Shown here: positions 19,107-25,088 of the stretch, piece after piece
Layout of the letters: each line of letters starts with the position of its first letter
Position numbering within the stretch: the stretch's first letter is position 1
Assembly: GCF_902364025.1 (NCBI RefSeq)
Contig: NZ_CABJCG010000002.1
Coordinates: 310,001-374,000, forward strand
Direction of reading: 5' to 3'
DNA length: 64,000 bases
Source: Enterocloster lavalensis
GTDB lineage: Bacteria > Bacillota > Clostridia > Lachnospirales > Lachnospiraceae
Notes under the pieces: model-generated
The model's database searches: none
What the model was told of the DNA's origin: nothing
Seen by the model: the letters and a program-made list of their open reading frames with translations, nothing else
Translations under genes and position numbers: made by a program

Positions 19107-20180
19107 TCATATAGCAGTATTCCACGGATGAGCGGGTTTGTCAAGAAGGGGCTGGGCGATCCGGTCCAGCTGACCGGCAATTTCCGGGAAGGGGAGGGAC
19201 AAGTCCAGGGTTTTGGCCGCGATGAGGGTGCCGTCGATTTCGCAGGAATCGTCGGGAACCACCGGTTCCTTCGTTCTGGCGTACAGCAACAGTCCGGCCA
19301 CCGATCCGGTACGGTCCCGATCCAGATTTTTTGCGTAGGCGTAGATCTGGTACAGGTTACCGGAGCGGATGGTCGGGGAATCCGGGTCCCGGTAGGACTG
19401 CATGGAGTGGGAATAATATTTGGCGTCAATGATCAGAGTTTTCCCGGCTCCGCGCAACACAAGGTCTGTGCGCATAAGCGGCAGATGGAGCGCTTGCCCG
19501 CCGGTTACATTCCAGCGGATCAATTCAGGGTTGGGGGAAAGTCCGGGAAAATGCCTCCGGTAGTATTCCAGGATAAACTTCTCATAGAGCAAATGCATGG
19601 GCTGGCCGTCCATGTAACCGCGTATCTCCCGGCTACCGTCCGGATTCGCAAACAGCAGGTGCTCCATGACCAGGCGGCAGATTCCGATCAGGGACCGGCA
19701 GGGACGGTTGTCCGGGCGGCATTTGACCTGATCCCAGCGGACGCTCCCGGGGGAGAGATCGCTGACGCCGGACAGGAAGGGCAGCAGGCGCTTTAAGGCA
19801 TCTCTGCGGCTTTGGCTCACCTGGCCGGAACGGCACAGATAACGGGTGGTAAGCTTCATCACCTGATTGGCCGGGATGTCCTCGGAGTATTCGTCATACC
19901 GGCATGGCAGGCGGAGCCGGGCAAGGGATTGTTCCTTGATGGAGGCGGAAACGTCAATGCGTCCCCGGGGAGCGGAAAGGGTCTCCCGGCGCGGGACATA
20001 GGACCGCTCCAGCCCGCGCCGGATCTGCCCGGATAATCCCCGGGCCAGGATTGTTGCAAAGAGATCGCAGGCGTTCTCAAAGGGTTCCGCTTCCAGGCCG
20101 GAAAAATCCCGCTGGTCCAGACAGCGGTAGGCGTAGGCCAGCATGTAATAGAGATTGCGGATGGGGATGGCGTCAGTCAT
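19107..20180 (-). CDS. mcrC: McrC-like subunit of the McrBC modification-dependent restriction system
   Basis: 357 residues. The N-terminus IPIRNLYYMLAYAYRCL and the APRGRIDVSASI segment are characteristic of McrC. A PD-(D/E)xK nuclease core is visible in the C-terminal half: RTDLVLRGAGKTLIIDAKYYSH (Asp, then Asp-Ala-Lys). McrC is the nuclease that cuts DNA carrying methylated cytosine after the McrB motor recognises it. The start overlaps the end of mcrB by 8 nt, so the two are translationally coupled. Confidence 0.93.
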   Translation of the reverse strand: MTDAIPIRNLYYMLAYAYRCLDQRDFSGLEAEPFENACDLFATILARGLSGQIRRGLERSYVPRRETLSAPRGRIDVSASIKEQSLARLRLPCRYDEYSEDIPANQVMKLTTRYLCRSGQVSQSRRDALKRLLPFLSGVSDLSPGSVRWDQVKCRPDNRPCRSLIGICRLVMEHLLFANPDGSREIRGYMDGQPMHLLYEKFILEYYRRHFPGLSPNPELIRWNVTGGQALHLPLMRTDLVLRGAGKTLIIDAKYYSHSMQSYRDPDSPTIRSGNLYQIYAYAKNLDRDRTGSVAGLLLYARTKEPVVPDDSCEIDGTLIAAKTLDLSLPFPEIAGQLDRIAQPLLDKPAHPWNTAI

Positions 20181-22041
20181 GGACAGCCCCTTTCAGCCGT
20201 TCGGACCACTGGCGGGCCTTGGAGGGAGCGTCGAACCAGTATTCCTCCAACAATGGGATCAGCTCATATTTGACCACGGATTCCACCCAACGGTCGTCCG
20301 CAGGGCCCTGGGGACAGAAATAGCTATGGCCGATGCAAAAGCCTTTTCCGAGAGCGTCGTCTCCGGAAATGTCCTGGTTTAATTCCTTTACCGTCTCCAC
20401 CAGACGTTTCAGCTTTCCGCTGCCTGCGGCTTCCAGTTTTTGGAGGAATCCGGGGCAATCCAGGGCCGGGGTCATTTCATAGAAGGCGAATCGCCGTCTC
20501 AGGGCGTAATCGATGATGGCCAGGCTGCGGTCCGCGGTGTTCATGGTACCGATGATGTACACGTTTTTGGGAACGGAGAACAGCTCGTCGGAGTACAGGG
20601 GACGCAGGGACTGGCCGCGCTTGTCTCCCTCGATCAGCATCAGCAGCTCGCCGAATATTTTGCTTAAATTGCCGCGGTTGATCTCGTCGATGATAAAAAA
20701 GTAGGGGGTATCGTCGCTGTCCTCCTCCGCGTCCTTGCAGAAGCGGTAAAATGGCCCCTGGGACAGGGAGAAGCCGGTTCCGTCCGGCCGGTATCCCAGC
20801 ATGAAATCCTCATAGCTGTAGCTCTGGTGAAACTGCACGACCATCACGCGGTCGGGATTGATCTCATTCATCAGGGAGTAGGCCAGCCGTCTGGCCGCGA
20901 AGGTTTTCCCCACGCCGGGAGGTCCCTGGAGAATCACATTCTTTTTGAGGCGGATCAGGTCGGCTAATTCGTCGTACGCGTTTTCGTCCAGAAATACCTC
21001 CTTCAGAAAATCCTCCCGGGAGTATTCGGGGAAGGTGCGGATGTCCCGGCTCTCCCCGCCGTCCTCATTTTCCTCGAACAGGCCGTTTAAGAGCCGGACC
21101 AGCTCGGTGTAGGGGGTGATCTCGGTCAGCGTTTTCCTGGGGCCGCTGCCGGAGGGGTAATCCCACTCGCCTCTGTGGGTCCAGCGGACCTTGCGGCAGG
21201 AGCGGTATTCGGAGCGGTCTCCCGCCCAGTAATAGTCCGATTCCACCACGCCGCGGCCGATGATCCGGTGCAGGCCCTTTTTGACGAACACCACATCTCC
21301 GGGCTGCATGTCGCGGACAAACTGCCAGACGGCGTGGCCGTCGTTGCGGTAGGATTTGGAGGGGTCAATGTTCCGGCGCATGGCCTCGCGCACGGCATTT
21401 TTGCTGCCGTAGCGGTTAAAATCCCCGATGGCGTCCCAGCCCATGCCCATGATGCCCTGGGTATAAAACACGTCCCACATGCAGGCGTTGTCCCCGGGGG
21501 CGTAGAGCCAGCAGCGCAACTGGGGCAGGGCAGCTTCCAGAGCTTCCGCTTTCTGGTATTCCTCCGCCGGGGCGGTGTTGCGATAAGTGCCTTCAAAATA
21601 ACGGTCCAGCAGTCCGGCCTGTTCCGGCGTCAGTTTGTAATTGGTGGCGTTGGGAAAGGTCAGAATGCTGTTGCCGCTCAGGCGCCGGTCCGCCAGCATC
21701 ATGGAACGGGAGAAAGGCCGGTCCGCGCAGCGGTCGGTGATCCGAATCTCCACGCCTACGCCAGTTTGGCTTCTGGAGGAGTCCAGAGTGTATTGGTCGG
21801 CAAGAAGCAGACGAGGAGAGGGATCGTCAAGGGTCACACCCCTGGCGATCACGCCGCCCTCCGGGCCGGACGCCCAGATATAGACGCGGTCGCCCCGTGC
21901 AATCTGCCGGGAACACTGCTTGACGCCCCAGACCAGCAGGTCCTGCTCGGTTACGGCCCGGGATATATCGTACCAGGCGGGATTGCCCTGGAAAATCCAG
22001 GCGCCTGTTGCGGTAGGATCGTTTCCCTGCGTTTTATCCAT
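20173..22041 (-). CDS. mcrB: McrB-like GTPase subunit with two N-terminal EVE/PUA-like domains
   Basis: 622 residues. The AAA+ motor occupies about 345-600: Walker A GPPGVGKT (373-380), Walker B FFIIDEINRGN, and the McrB guanine-recognition motif MNTADRS. The N-terminal half appears to hold two modified-base reader modules. The first (about 10-140) starts GAWIFQGNPAWYDI and contains GDRVYIWASGPEGGVIARG. The second (about 180-300) has CWLYAPGDNACMWDVF, PGDVVFVKKGLHRIIGRG. EVE domains in McrB relatives flip out modified cytosines. Start at 22041 after AAAGGAG. Confidence 0.92.
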   Translation of the reverse strand: MDKTQGNDPTATGAWIFQGNPAWYDISRAVTEQDLLVWGVKQCSRQIARGDRVYIWASGPEGGVIARGVTLDDPSPRLLLADQYTLDSSRSQTGVGVEIRITDRCADRPFSRSMMLADRRLSGNSILTFPNATNYKLTPEQAGLLDRYFEGTYRNTAPAEEYQKAEALEAALPQLRCWLYAPGDNACMWDVFYTQGIMGMGWDAIGDFNRYGSKNAVREAMRRNIDPSKSYRNDGHAVWQFVRDMQPGDVVFVKKGLHRIIGRGVVESDYYWAGDRSEYRSCRKVRWTHRGEWDYPSGSGPRKTLTEITPYTELVRLLNGLFEENEDGGESRDIRTFPEYSREDFLKEVFLDENAYDELADLIRLKKNVILQGPPGVGKTFAARRLAYSLMNEINPDRVMVVQFHQSYSYEDFMLGYRPDGTGFSLSQGPFYRFCKDAEEDSDDTPYFFIIDEINRGNLSKIFGELLMLIEGDKRGQSLRPLYSDELFSVPKNVYIIGTMNTADRSLAIIDYALRRRFAFYEMTPALDCPGFLQKLEAAGSGKLKRLVETVKELNQDISGDDALGKGFCIGHSYFCPQGPADDRWVESVVKYELIPLLEEYWFDAPSKARQWSERLKGAVHD

Positions 22042-22075
22042 TTTGTATAACTCCTTTCAAGTAAGCTGAGTCGCT

Positions 22076-22084
22076 ATTATACCA
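22076..22084 (-). promoter_or_regulatory. Extended -10 promoter before mcrB
   Basis: Minus strand TGGTATAAT (22084-22076): TATAAT with the TGn extension, 35 bp before the mcrB start. The -35 (TTAAAC) is weak, as expected for extended -10 promoters. Confidence 0.6.
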
Positions 22085-22106
22085 TCCCGCAGGGACGGTT
22101 TAAGAC

Positions 22107-22868
22107 TTACATTCCCCGGTCCGTCAGCAGCTTTTCAAACTTTTTTTCCGACGGGATCTCATGGGTCACAAATTCGCCGTTCCAGTACAGGCTGAAGGCC
22201 GTGTAGGGGCAGGGCGCGCTCTGGGCCTGCTCCGTGGTGGTGATGTGAACCGTCTGGATCGGGACGTTCCGGTCGCGGCAGATGGCTTCCAGGAGGGGAA
22301 CGTATTTGGCGGTGAAGGGACATTGGCTGGTATAGTACAGGGAAAGACCGGTTTTGGGAACCTGTGCCGCCGCCTGTTTCAGACGGGGGGAGAAACGGGG
22401 AAGCTCCGCCTGACTCTCAAAGGGGAGCGCCATCAGCCGGAAGTGGGGGCTGGCTGAGTCCGCGGTCTGAAAACCCTTGTATTTTAAGTATTTGGGGTCC
22501 GAGAGATAACCCAGCTTCTTTTCCGAGGACAGGACGGCCAGGCCGCGCTTGCCCTGGGCCCTGGCGTCCCGGATACACTCGTCCAAAAGCAGGCTGGAGT
22601 AGCCGTGTCCTTTGAACTGGCCGGACACCCAGAGGCAGTCGATGTACAGGTAGCCGTCCGCCTCGATGGGCGCCCAGGCGTGCTCGGCAGGGATGTACTC
22701 GATAAAGCATTTGCCCCGCACGTCGCCTTTTAAGAATACCAGGCCCTGGTCCAGACGCTCCGTCAGCCAGGCTTTTTTCGACTGTACCTGGCAGTCCTTG
22801 TTGCTGGAAATGGCGCAGCAGATGTGCTCTTTTTCAATGTTTTCGTGGGTGATCCGTATGAGATCCAT
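22107..22868 (-). CDS. GNAT N-acetyltransferase with C-terminal YoaP-like domain
   Basis: 253 residues. The acetyl-CoA binding motif of GNAT enzymes lies in LYIDCLWVSGQFKGHGYSSLLLDECIRDA (QFKGHGY is the Q/R-x-x-G-x-G/A loop). The C-terminal third matches the YoaP-type extension, with SLYYTSQCPFTAKYVPLLE resembling a one-Cys thioredoxin-fold entry. Substrate unknown; acts in the cytoplasm. It is the first gene of the minus-strand block running to the HAD gene but has its own repeated promoter region, and mcrB has a separate promoter. Confidence 0.85.
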   Translation of the reverse strand: MDLIRITHENIEKEHICCAISSNKDCQVQSKKAWLTERLDQGLVFLKGDVRGKCFIEYIPAEHAWAPIEADGYLYIDCLWVSGQFKGHGYSSLLLDECIRDARAQGKRGLAVLSSEKKLGYLSDPKYLKYKGFQTADSASPHFRLMALPFESQAELPRFSPRLKQAAAQVPKTGLSLYYTSQCPFTAKYVPLLEAICRDRNVPIQTVHITTTEQAQSAPCPYTAFSLYWNGEFVTHEIPSEKKFEKLLTDRGM

Positions 22869-22919
22869 GGTGGTCCTCCTTGGGAGAGTGGTGATGGGTG
22901 ATCAGGGACAGGTTTTCTT

Positions 22920-22999
22920 GACAAGAGATACGTTTCCTTGATTATACTTTGTCACCAACCGGCAGGTTGATGACAAGAGATACGTTTCCTTAATTATAC
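22920..22999. repeat. Duplicated 28-bp element in the GNAT promoter region
   Basis: Two 28-bp copies that differ at one base lie at 22920-22947 and 22972-22999, offset 52 bp. Each begins GACAAGAGATACGTTTCCTT and ends in ATTATAC, so on the minus strand each carries TATAAT followed by the same 20 bp. The distal copy (22999 end) has an extended -10, TGGTATAAT. This gives tandem promoters for the GNAT gene with a shared downstream element, possibly a repeated operator. Confidence 0.7.
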
Positions 23000-23015
23000 C
23001 AGATAACAGACAAGA

Positions 23016-23060
23016 AAAATAGCAGTGATTCCGCGGTTAATCCAGCTTCACTGCTATTTT
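23016..23060. terminator. Bidirectional intrinsic terminator
   Basis: 13-bp perfect stem AAAATAGCAGTGA (23016-23028) with TCACTGCTATTTT (23048-23060), A and T runs on either side. It insulates the GNAT promoter from the remnant gene beyond. Confidence 0.85.
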
Positions 23061-23079
23061 GTAACCCAAGTATCACATA

Positions 23080-23241
23080 TTACGTTTTAAGCCCAAGGGC
23101 CTCCGCCGCCATCCGGCGCAGCTCGCTGCGCCGGATGGGTTTATGGGCAGAGCGGGTAGGAAACAAGCAGGCGTAGACCTCATCCCCGTAGTACGGGTCC
23201 GGAAGACCGATCACTTTGTACTCCTTTACACCGGAAAAGTG
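23080..23241 (-). pseudogene. Remnant of an AMP-forming acyl-CoA ligase (C-terminal fragment)
   Basis: About 53 codons read HFSGVKEYKVIGLPDPYYGDE and VYACLFPTRSAHKPI, the conserved stretch VxEaaVIGxPDpyyGExVxA of the C-terminal subdomain of AMP-dependent ligases. The remaining several hundred residues are absent, and the tail stops before the catalytic Lys region. A frame of 82 codons opens at 23328 but its N-terminal part is unlike the family. No convincing ribosome site. Decayed, probably not functional. Confidence 0.65.
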
Positions 23242-23539
23242 CGACAGAAGCCGCGGGTGAGGAAGCAAATGGTCAGGTGGCGGGTCCAGAAGAGAACAGG
23301 ATAAAATAGCTAAGGAATATAGGAACAAGCTAAGGATAAGGACTACAATCTGATATGTCTTATATTTTTCATTGTATCAATCCCCATCCCAAGCAGCCTG
23401 ATAAAAAACATCAATCCCTGCGCGCTGCTACTTATAGTATTATTAAGCTAGTACAATACCAAGCTGGGCCGAGGGAAAATGCCGATATGATTGAATCAGG
23501 CAAGGGACTAGGAAAAGGTATGTACCGTTTTAAAACAAA

Positions 23540-23579
23540 AAATCCCGCAGAGCCATTGTTTGTAAGCGCTGCGGGATTT
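23540..23579. terminator. Intrinsic terminator hairpin
   Basis: 11-bp stem AAATCCCGCAG (23540-23550) with CTGCGGGATTT (23569-23579), A-rich on the left flank. On the minus strand it lies just past the HicA-like stop and can end that transcript. The sequence from 23242 to 23540 shows no supportable gene; one 88-codon plus-strand frame there resembles nothing known. Confidence 0.75.
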
Positions 23580-23622
23580 ATAACATTTAATTACAGGTTA
23601 TGCATTAGTTCACGAAGTTAGA

Positions 23623-23820
23623 TTATACTGTGAGAGCAAGTCCTGTAACGTTTTCGAGATGCCGGACCAGCGCTTCGGGAAGAGGCGCGTCCTCCGGTAC
23701 CGGAAGAACCAATGAGGCGGGATTTCCCGCCTTTTTGTATTGGCGAAGGTTGCCGCAGGTGCGGACCGGCTTCCAGCCGTCCCGGGTCAGCAGTTTCTCG
23801 ATGGCTTCGAAATGATTCAT
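23623..23820 (-). CDS. HicA-like small protein without the catalytic histidine
   Basis: 65 residues from the ATG at 23820 (AAGGAG 6 nt before). The pattern is that of HicA mRNA interferases: EAIEKLLTRDGWKPVRTCGN, then RQYKKA, LVLPVPEDAPLPEALVRHLENVTGL. In active HicA the G-S-H-H segment supplies the catalytic His; here it is GNLR, so RNA cleavage is doubtful. It faces away from the HicB-like gene across 253 bp, whereas hicA and hicB normally form one operon. It may be an inactivated toxin or a dsRBD-fold RNA-binding protein. Confidence 0.6.
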   Translation of the reverse strand: MNHFEAIEKLLTRDGWKPVRTCGNLRQYKKAGNPASLVLPVPEDAPLPEALVRHLENVTGLALTV

Positions 23821-23988
23821 CCTATGCTCCTTTACAGTGAATACGGTTGTCGGGCTCCATAATTGTCCCTGCCGTCCGCTGCAATGCACATTGGCGAATC
23901 ATCGATAGTTTTATTATAGCGGAATGAAAGCGGGAGTCAAGGAAAAAATAGAATTAGATGATAGATTAAAATTATATTGAAATAGAGG

Positions 23989-24017
23989 TTGACAAAATAC
24001 GCAATGCGTATTACAAT
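23989..24017 (+). promoter_or_regulatory. Consensus promoter of the HicB-like gene
   Basis: TTGACA (23989-23994), 17-bp spacer, TACAAT (24012-24017). The spacer is itself the perfect inverted repeat ATACGC-AAT-GCGTAT (23997-24011), so an operator occupies the promoter core. Confidence 0.85.
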
Positions 24018-24056
24018 ACGTATTATAAAAAGTGAATGTGCATTACAATACGCATT
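24003..24056. promoter_or_regulatory. Four-site operator array of the HicB-like gene
   Basis: Four AATRYGYATT-type half-palindromes: AATGCGTATT (24003), AATACGTATT (24015), AATGTGCATT (24035), AATACGCATT (24047). They form two 22-bp units (24003-24024 and 24035-24056) repeated with a 32-bp offset, each with sites 12 bp apart joined by AC. This is the layout expected for cooperative binding of a ribbon-helix-helix or small HTH dimer, most simply the HicB-like protein itself (autoregulation). Confidence 0.75.
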
Positions 24057-24073
24057 GGAGGCGATGAGACAGG

Positions 24074-24514
24074 ATGAGGGAAATTAAAGAAAACATTGTA
24101 TACCCGGCGCGGTTCCAAACGGAGAGCGGCGGTGGGGTCCGCATCACGTTTCCGGATTTTCCGGAGCTGCTGGTGATCGCCGGGGATTGGCAGGAGGGAA
24201 TGGAGCTGGCCCAGAGGCAGCTGGCTCTGGCTGTGATTGACCGGCTGGACAGCGGCCGGGAGCTTCCGGCCGTGGCAGGACCACATGAGGCTATGGAGGG
24301 GCCTCCCGCGGCTATTCCCTCTGCGGAGCTTGTCTACCTCCACATCTGGCTTCCCTATTTCCGCAGCGACATGCGGGAGGTCTATGTTAAGAAGTCGGTG
24401 ACAATCCCCCAGTGGCTGGACCTGCTGGCCAAGAAAAGCGGGCTTAATTTTTCCGCGGCTCTGGTCCGGGGGATCAAGGAGGAGCTGGGAATCCGGGAGA
24501 GAAAGGATATCTGA
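24074..24514 (+). CDS. HicB-like antitoxin/regulator
   Basis: 146 residues. The N-terminal half has the degraded RNase-H-like fold typical of HicB: YPARFQTESGGGVRITFPDFPELLVIAGDWQEGMELAQRQLALAVIDRL. The C-terminal segment KKSVTIPQWLDLLAKKSGLNFSAALVRGIKEELGI is a ribbon-helix-helix or short HTH DNA-binding tail. GGAGG lies 13 nt before the ATG, rather far. It is under a strong promoter covered by repeated operators. Its expected toxin partner is the divergent HicA-like gene or is missing. Confidence 0.8.
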   Translation: MREIKENIVYPARFQTESGGGVRITFPDFPELLVIAGDWQEGMELAQRQLALAVIDRLDSGRELPAVAGPHEAMEGPPAAIPSAELVYLHIWLPYFRSDMREVYVKKSVTIPQWLDLLAKKSGLNFSAALVRGIKEELGIRERKDI

Positions 24515-24640
24515 TCCGGCGGAGATGATGGTGAAACGGTGGAAACAGCGGGCTGACGGACATTATGGTGCGCAGACGCGTATCGCCGGGGTAAATGCTC
24601 CGGAACCACATGTTTCATCGAATCGAAGGAGGAAAAACAG

Positions 24641-24814
24641 ATGTCTGAATTTCGTGACAAATGCGCTAACATCGCACTGGGAGGGAGCACCGGGGCTTCG
24701 GTGGGAGGAGCCGTTGGAGCTGCGATCGGGGCCTTGGGAGGGCCTGTTACGTCGCTGACCGGAGCCAGAATTGGCGGAGCGCTGGGCTCTCTGGCCGGTA
24801 TGTTCTGGGACTGA
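24641..24814 (+). CDS. 57-residue glycine-zipper peptide (bacteriocin-like)
   Basis: Too short for usual gene callers but has an excellent ribosome site (AAGGAGG, 24626-24633). Translation begins MSEFRDKCANIALGG, continues through STGASVGGAVGAAIGALGG and SLTGARIGGALGSLAG, and ends MFWD. The repeated GxxxG/A spacing over residues 14-53 is a glycine zipper, able to form packed membrane helices, as in class II bacteriocins and small membrane toxins. No double-glycine leader cleavage site is convincing and no export gene is adjacent, so function is open. Confidence 0.6.
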   Translation: MSEFRDKCANIALGGSTGASVGGAVGAAIGALGGPVTSLTGARIGGALGSLAGMFWD

Positions 24815-24828
24815 GAGGGGGCGGCCGT

Positions 24829-25002
24829 ATGAGACAGGGATGCAGGGTACATGATATGAACCGGTGGATGGAGGCGGCAGTGGAAGGCGTTTTGGAGCCG
24901 GTAAGCGGGGCGGGCCGCGGGATGTATTTCGGAATCGGAGGAGGGAGCCGTGATATTTCGCGGCCCCTGAGCTTTTGGGGGAAGGGGGGATCTGCTGTAT
25001 GA
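24829..25002 (+). CDS. Small ORF, 57 residues, unknown
   Basis: ATG at 24829 with GAGAGGGGG before it, 14 nt after the glycine-zipper stop. The product begins MRQGCRVHDMNRWMEAAVEG and is rich in Gly and Arg; no known domain. It ends in ATGA shared with the next tiny ORF, which favours a translated chain of small genes leading into the two-component pair, but coding evidence is weak. Confidence 0.3.
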   Translation: MRQGCRVHDMNRWMEAAVEGVLEPVSGAGRGMYFGIGGGSRDISRPLSFWGKGGSAV

Positions 25003-25073
25003 GATTAGGAGGCTGCTGCAAATGCCCGATGCGTTTCATCTGCGTCATTTCGGGTGGGGATTTTTGTAAATAA
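24999..25073 (+). CDS. 24-residue cysteine-rich peptide ORF
   Basis: ATG at 24999 overlaps the previous stop by 4 nt (ATGA). The peptide MRLGGCCKCPMRFIC continues to VISGGDFCK: five Cys (6, 7, 9, 15, 23) in 24 residues. It ends 15 nt before the kinase-like gene. It could be a real Cys-rich peptide (metal-binding or ribosomally made signal) or a leader ORF coupling translation to the next gene. Confidence 0.35.
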   Translation: MRLGGCCKCPMRFICVISGGDFCK

Positions 25074-25088
25074 TGGGGGATTAATCAA

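Noticed and set aside
22920..22999. CRISPR-like repeat pair
   Set aside because: Only two copies, each containing a -10 box in a gene's promoter region, and no cas genes nearby.
23355..23621. 88-codon plus-strand frame between the ligase remnant and the HicA-like gene
   Set aside because: Runs through the hairpin at 23540-23579, has no ribosome site and no similarity to known proteins.
24525..24758. 77-codon frame overlapping the glycine-zipper peptide
   Set aside because: The overlapping frame starting at 24641 has the better ribosome site and a coherent peptide pattern; this one looks random.
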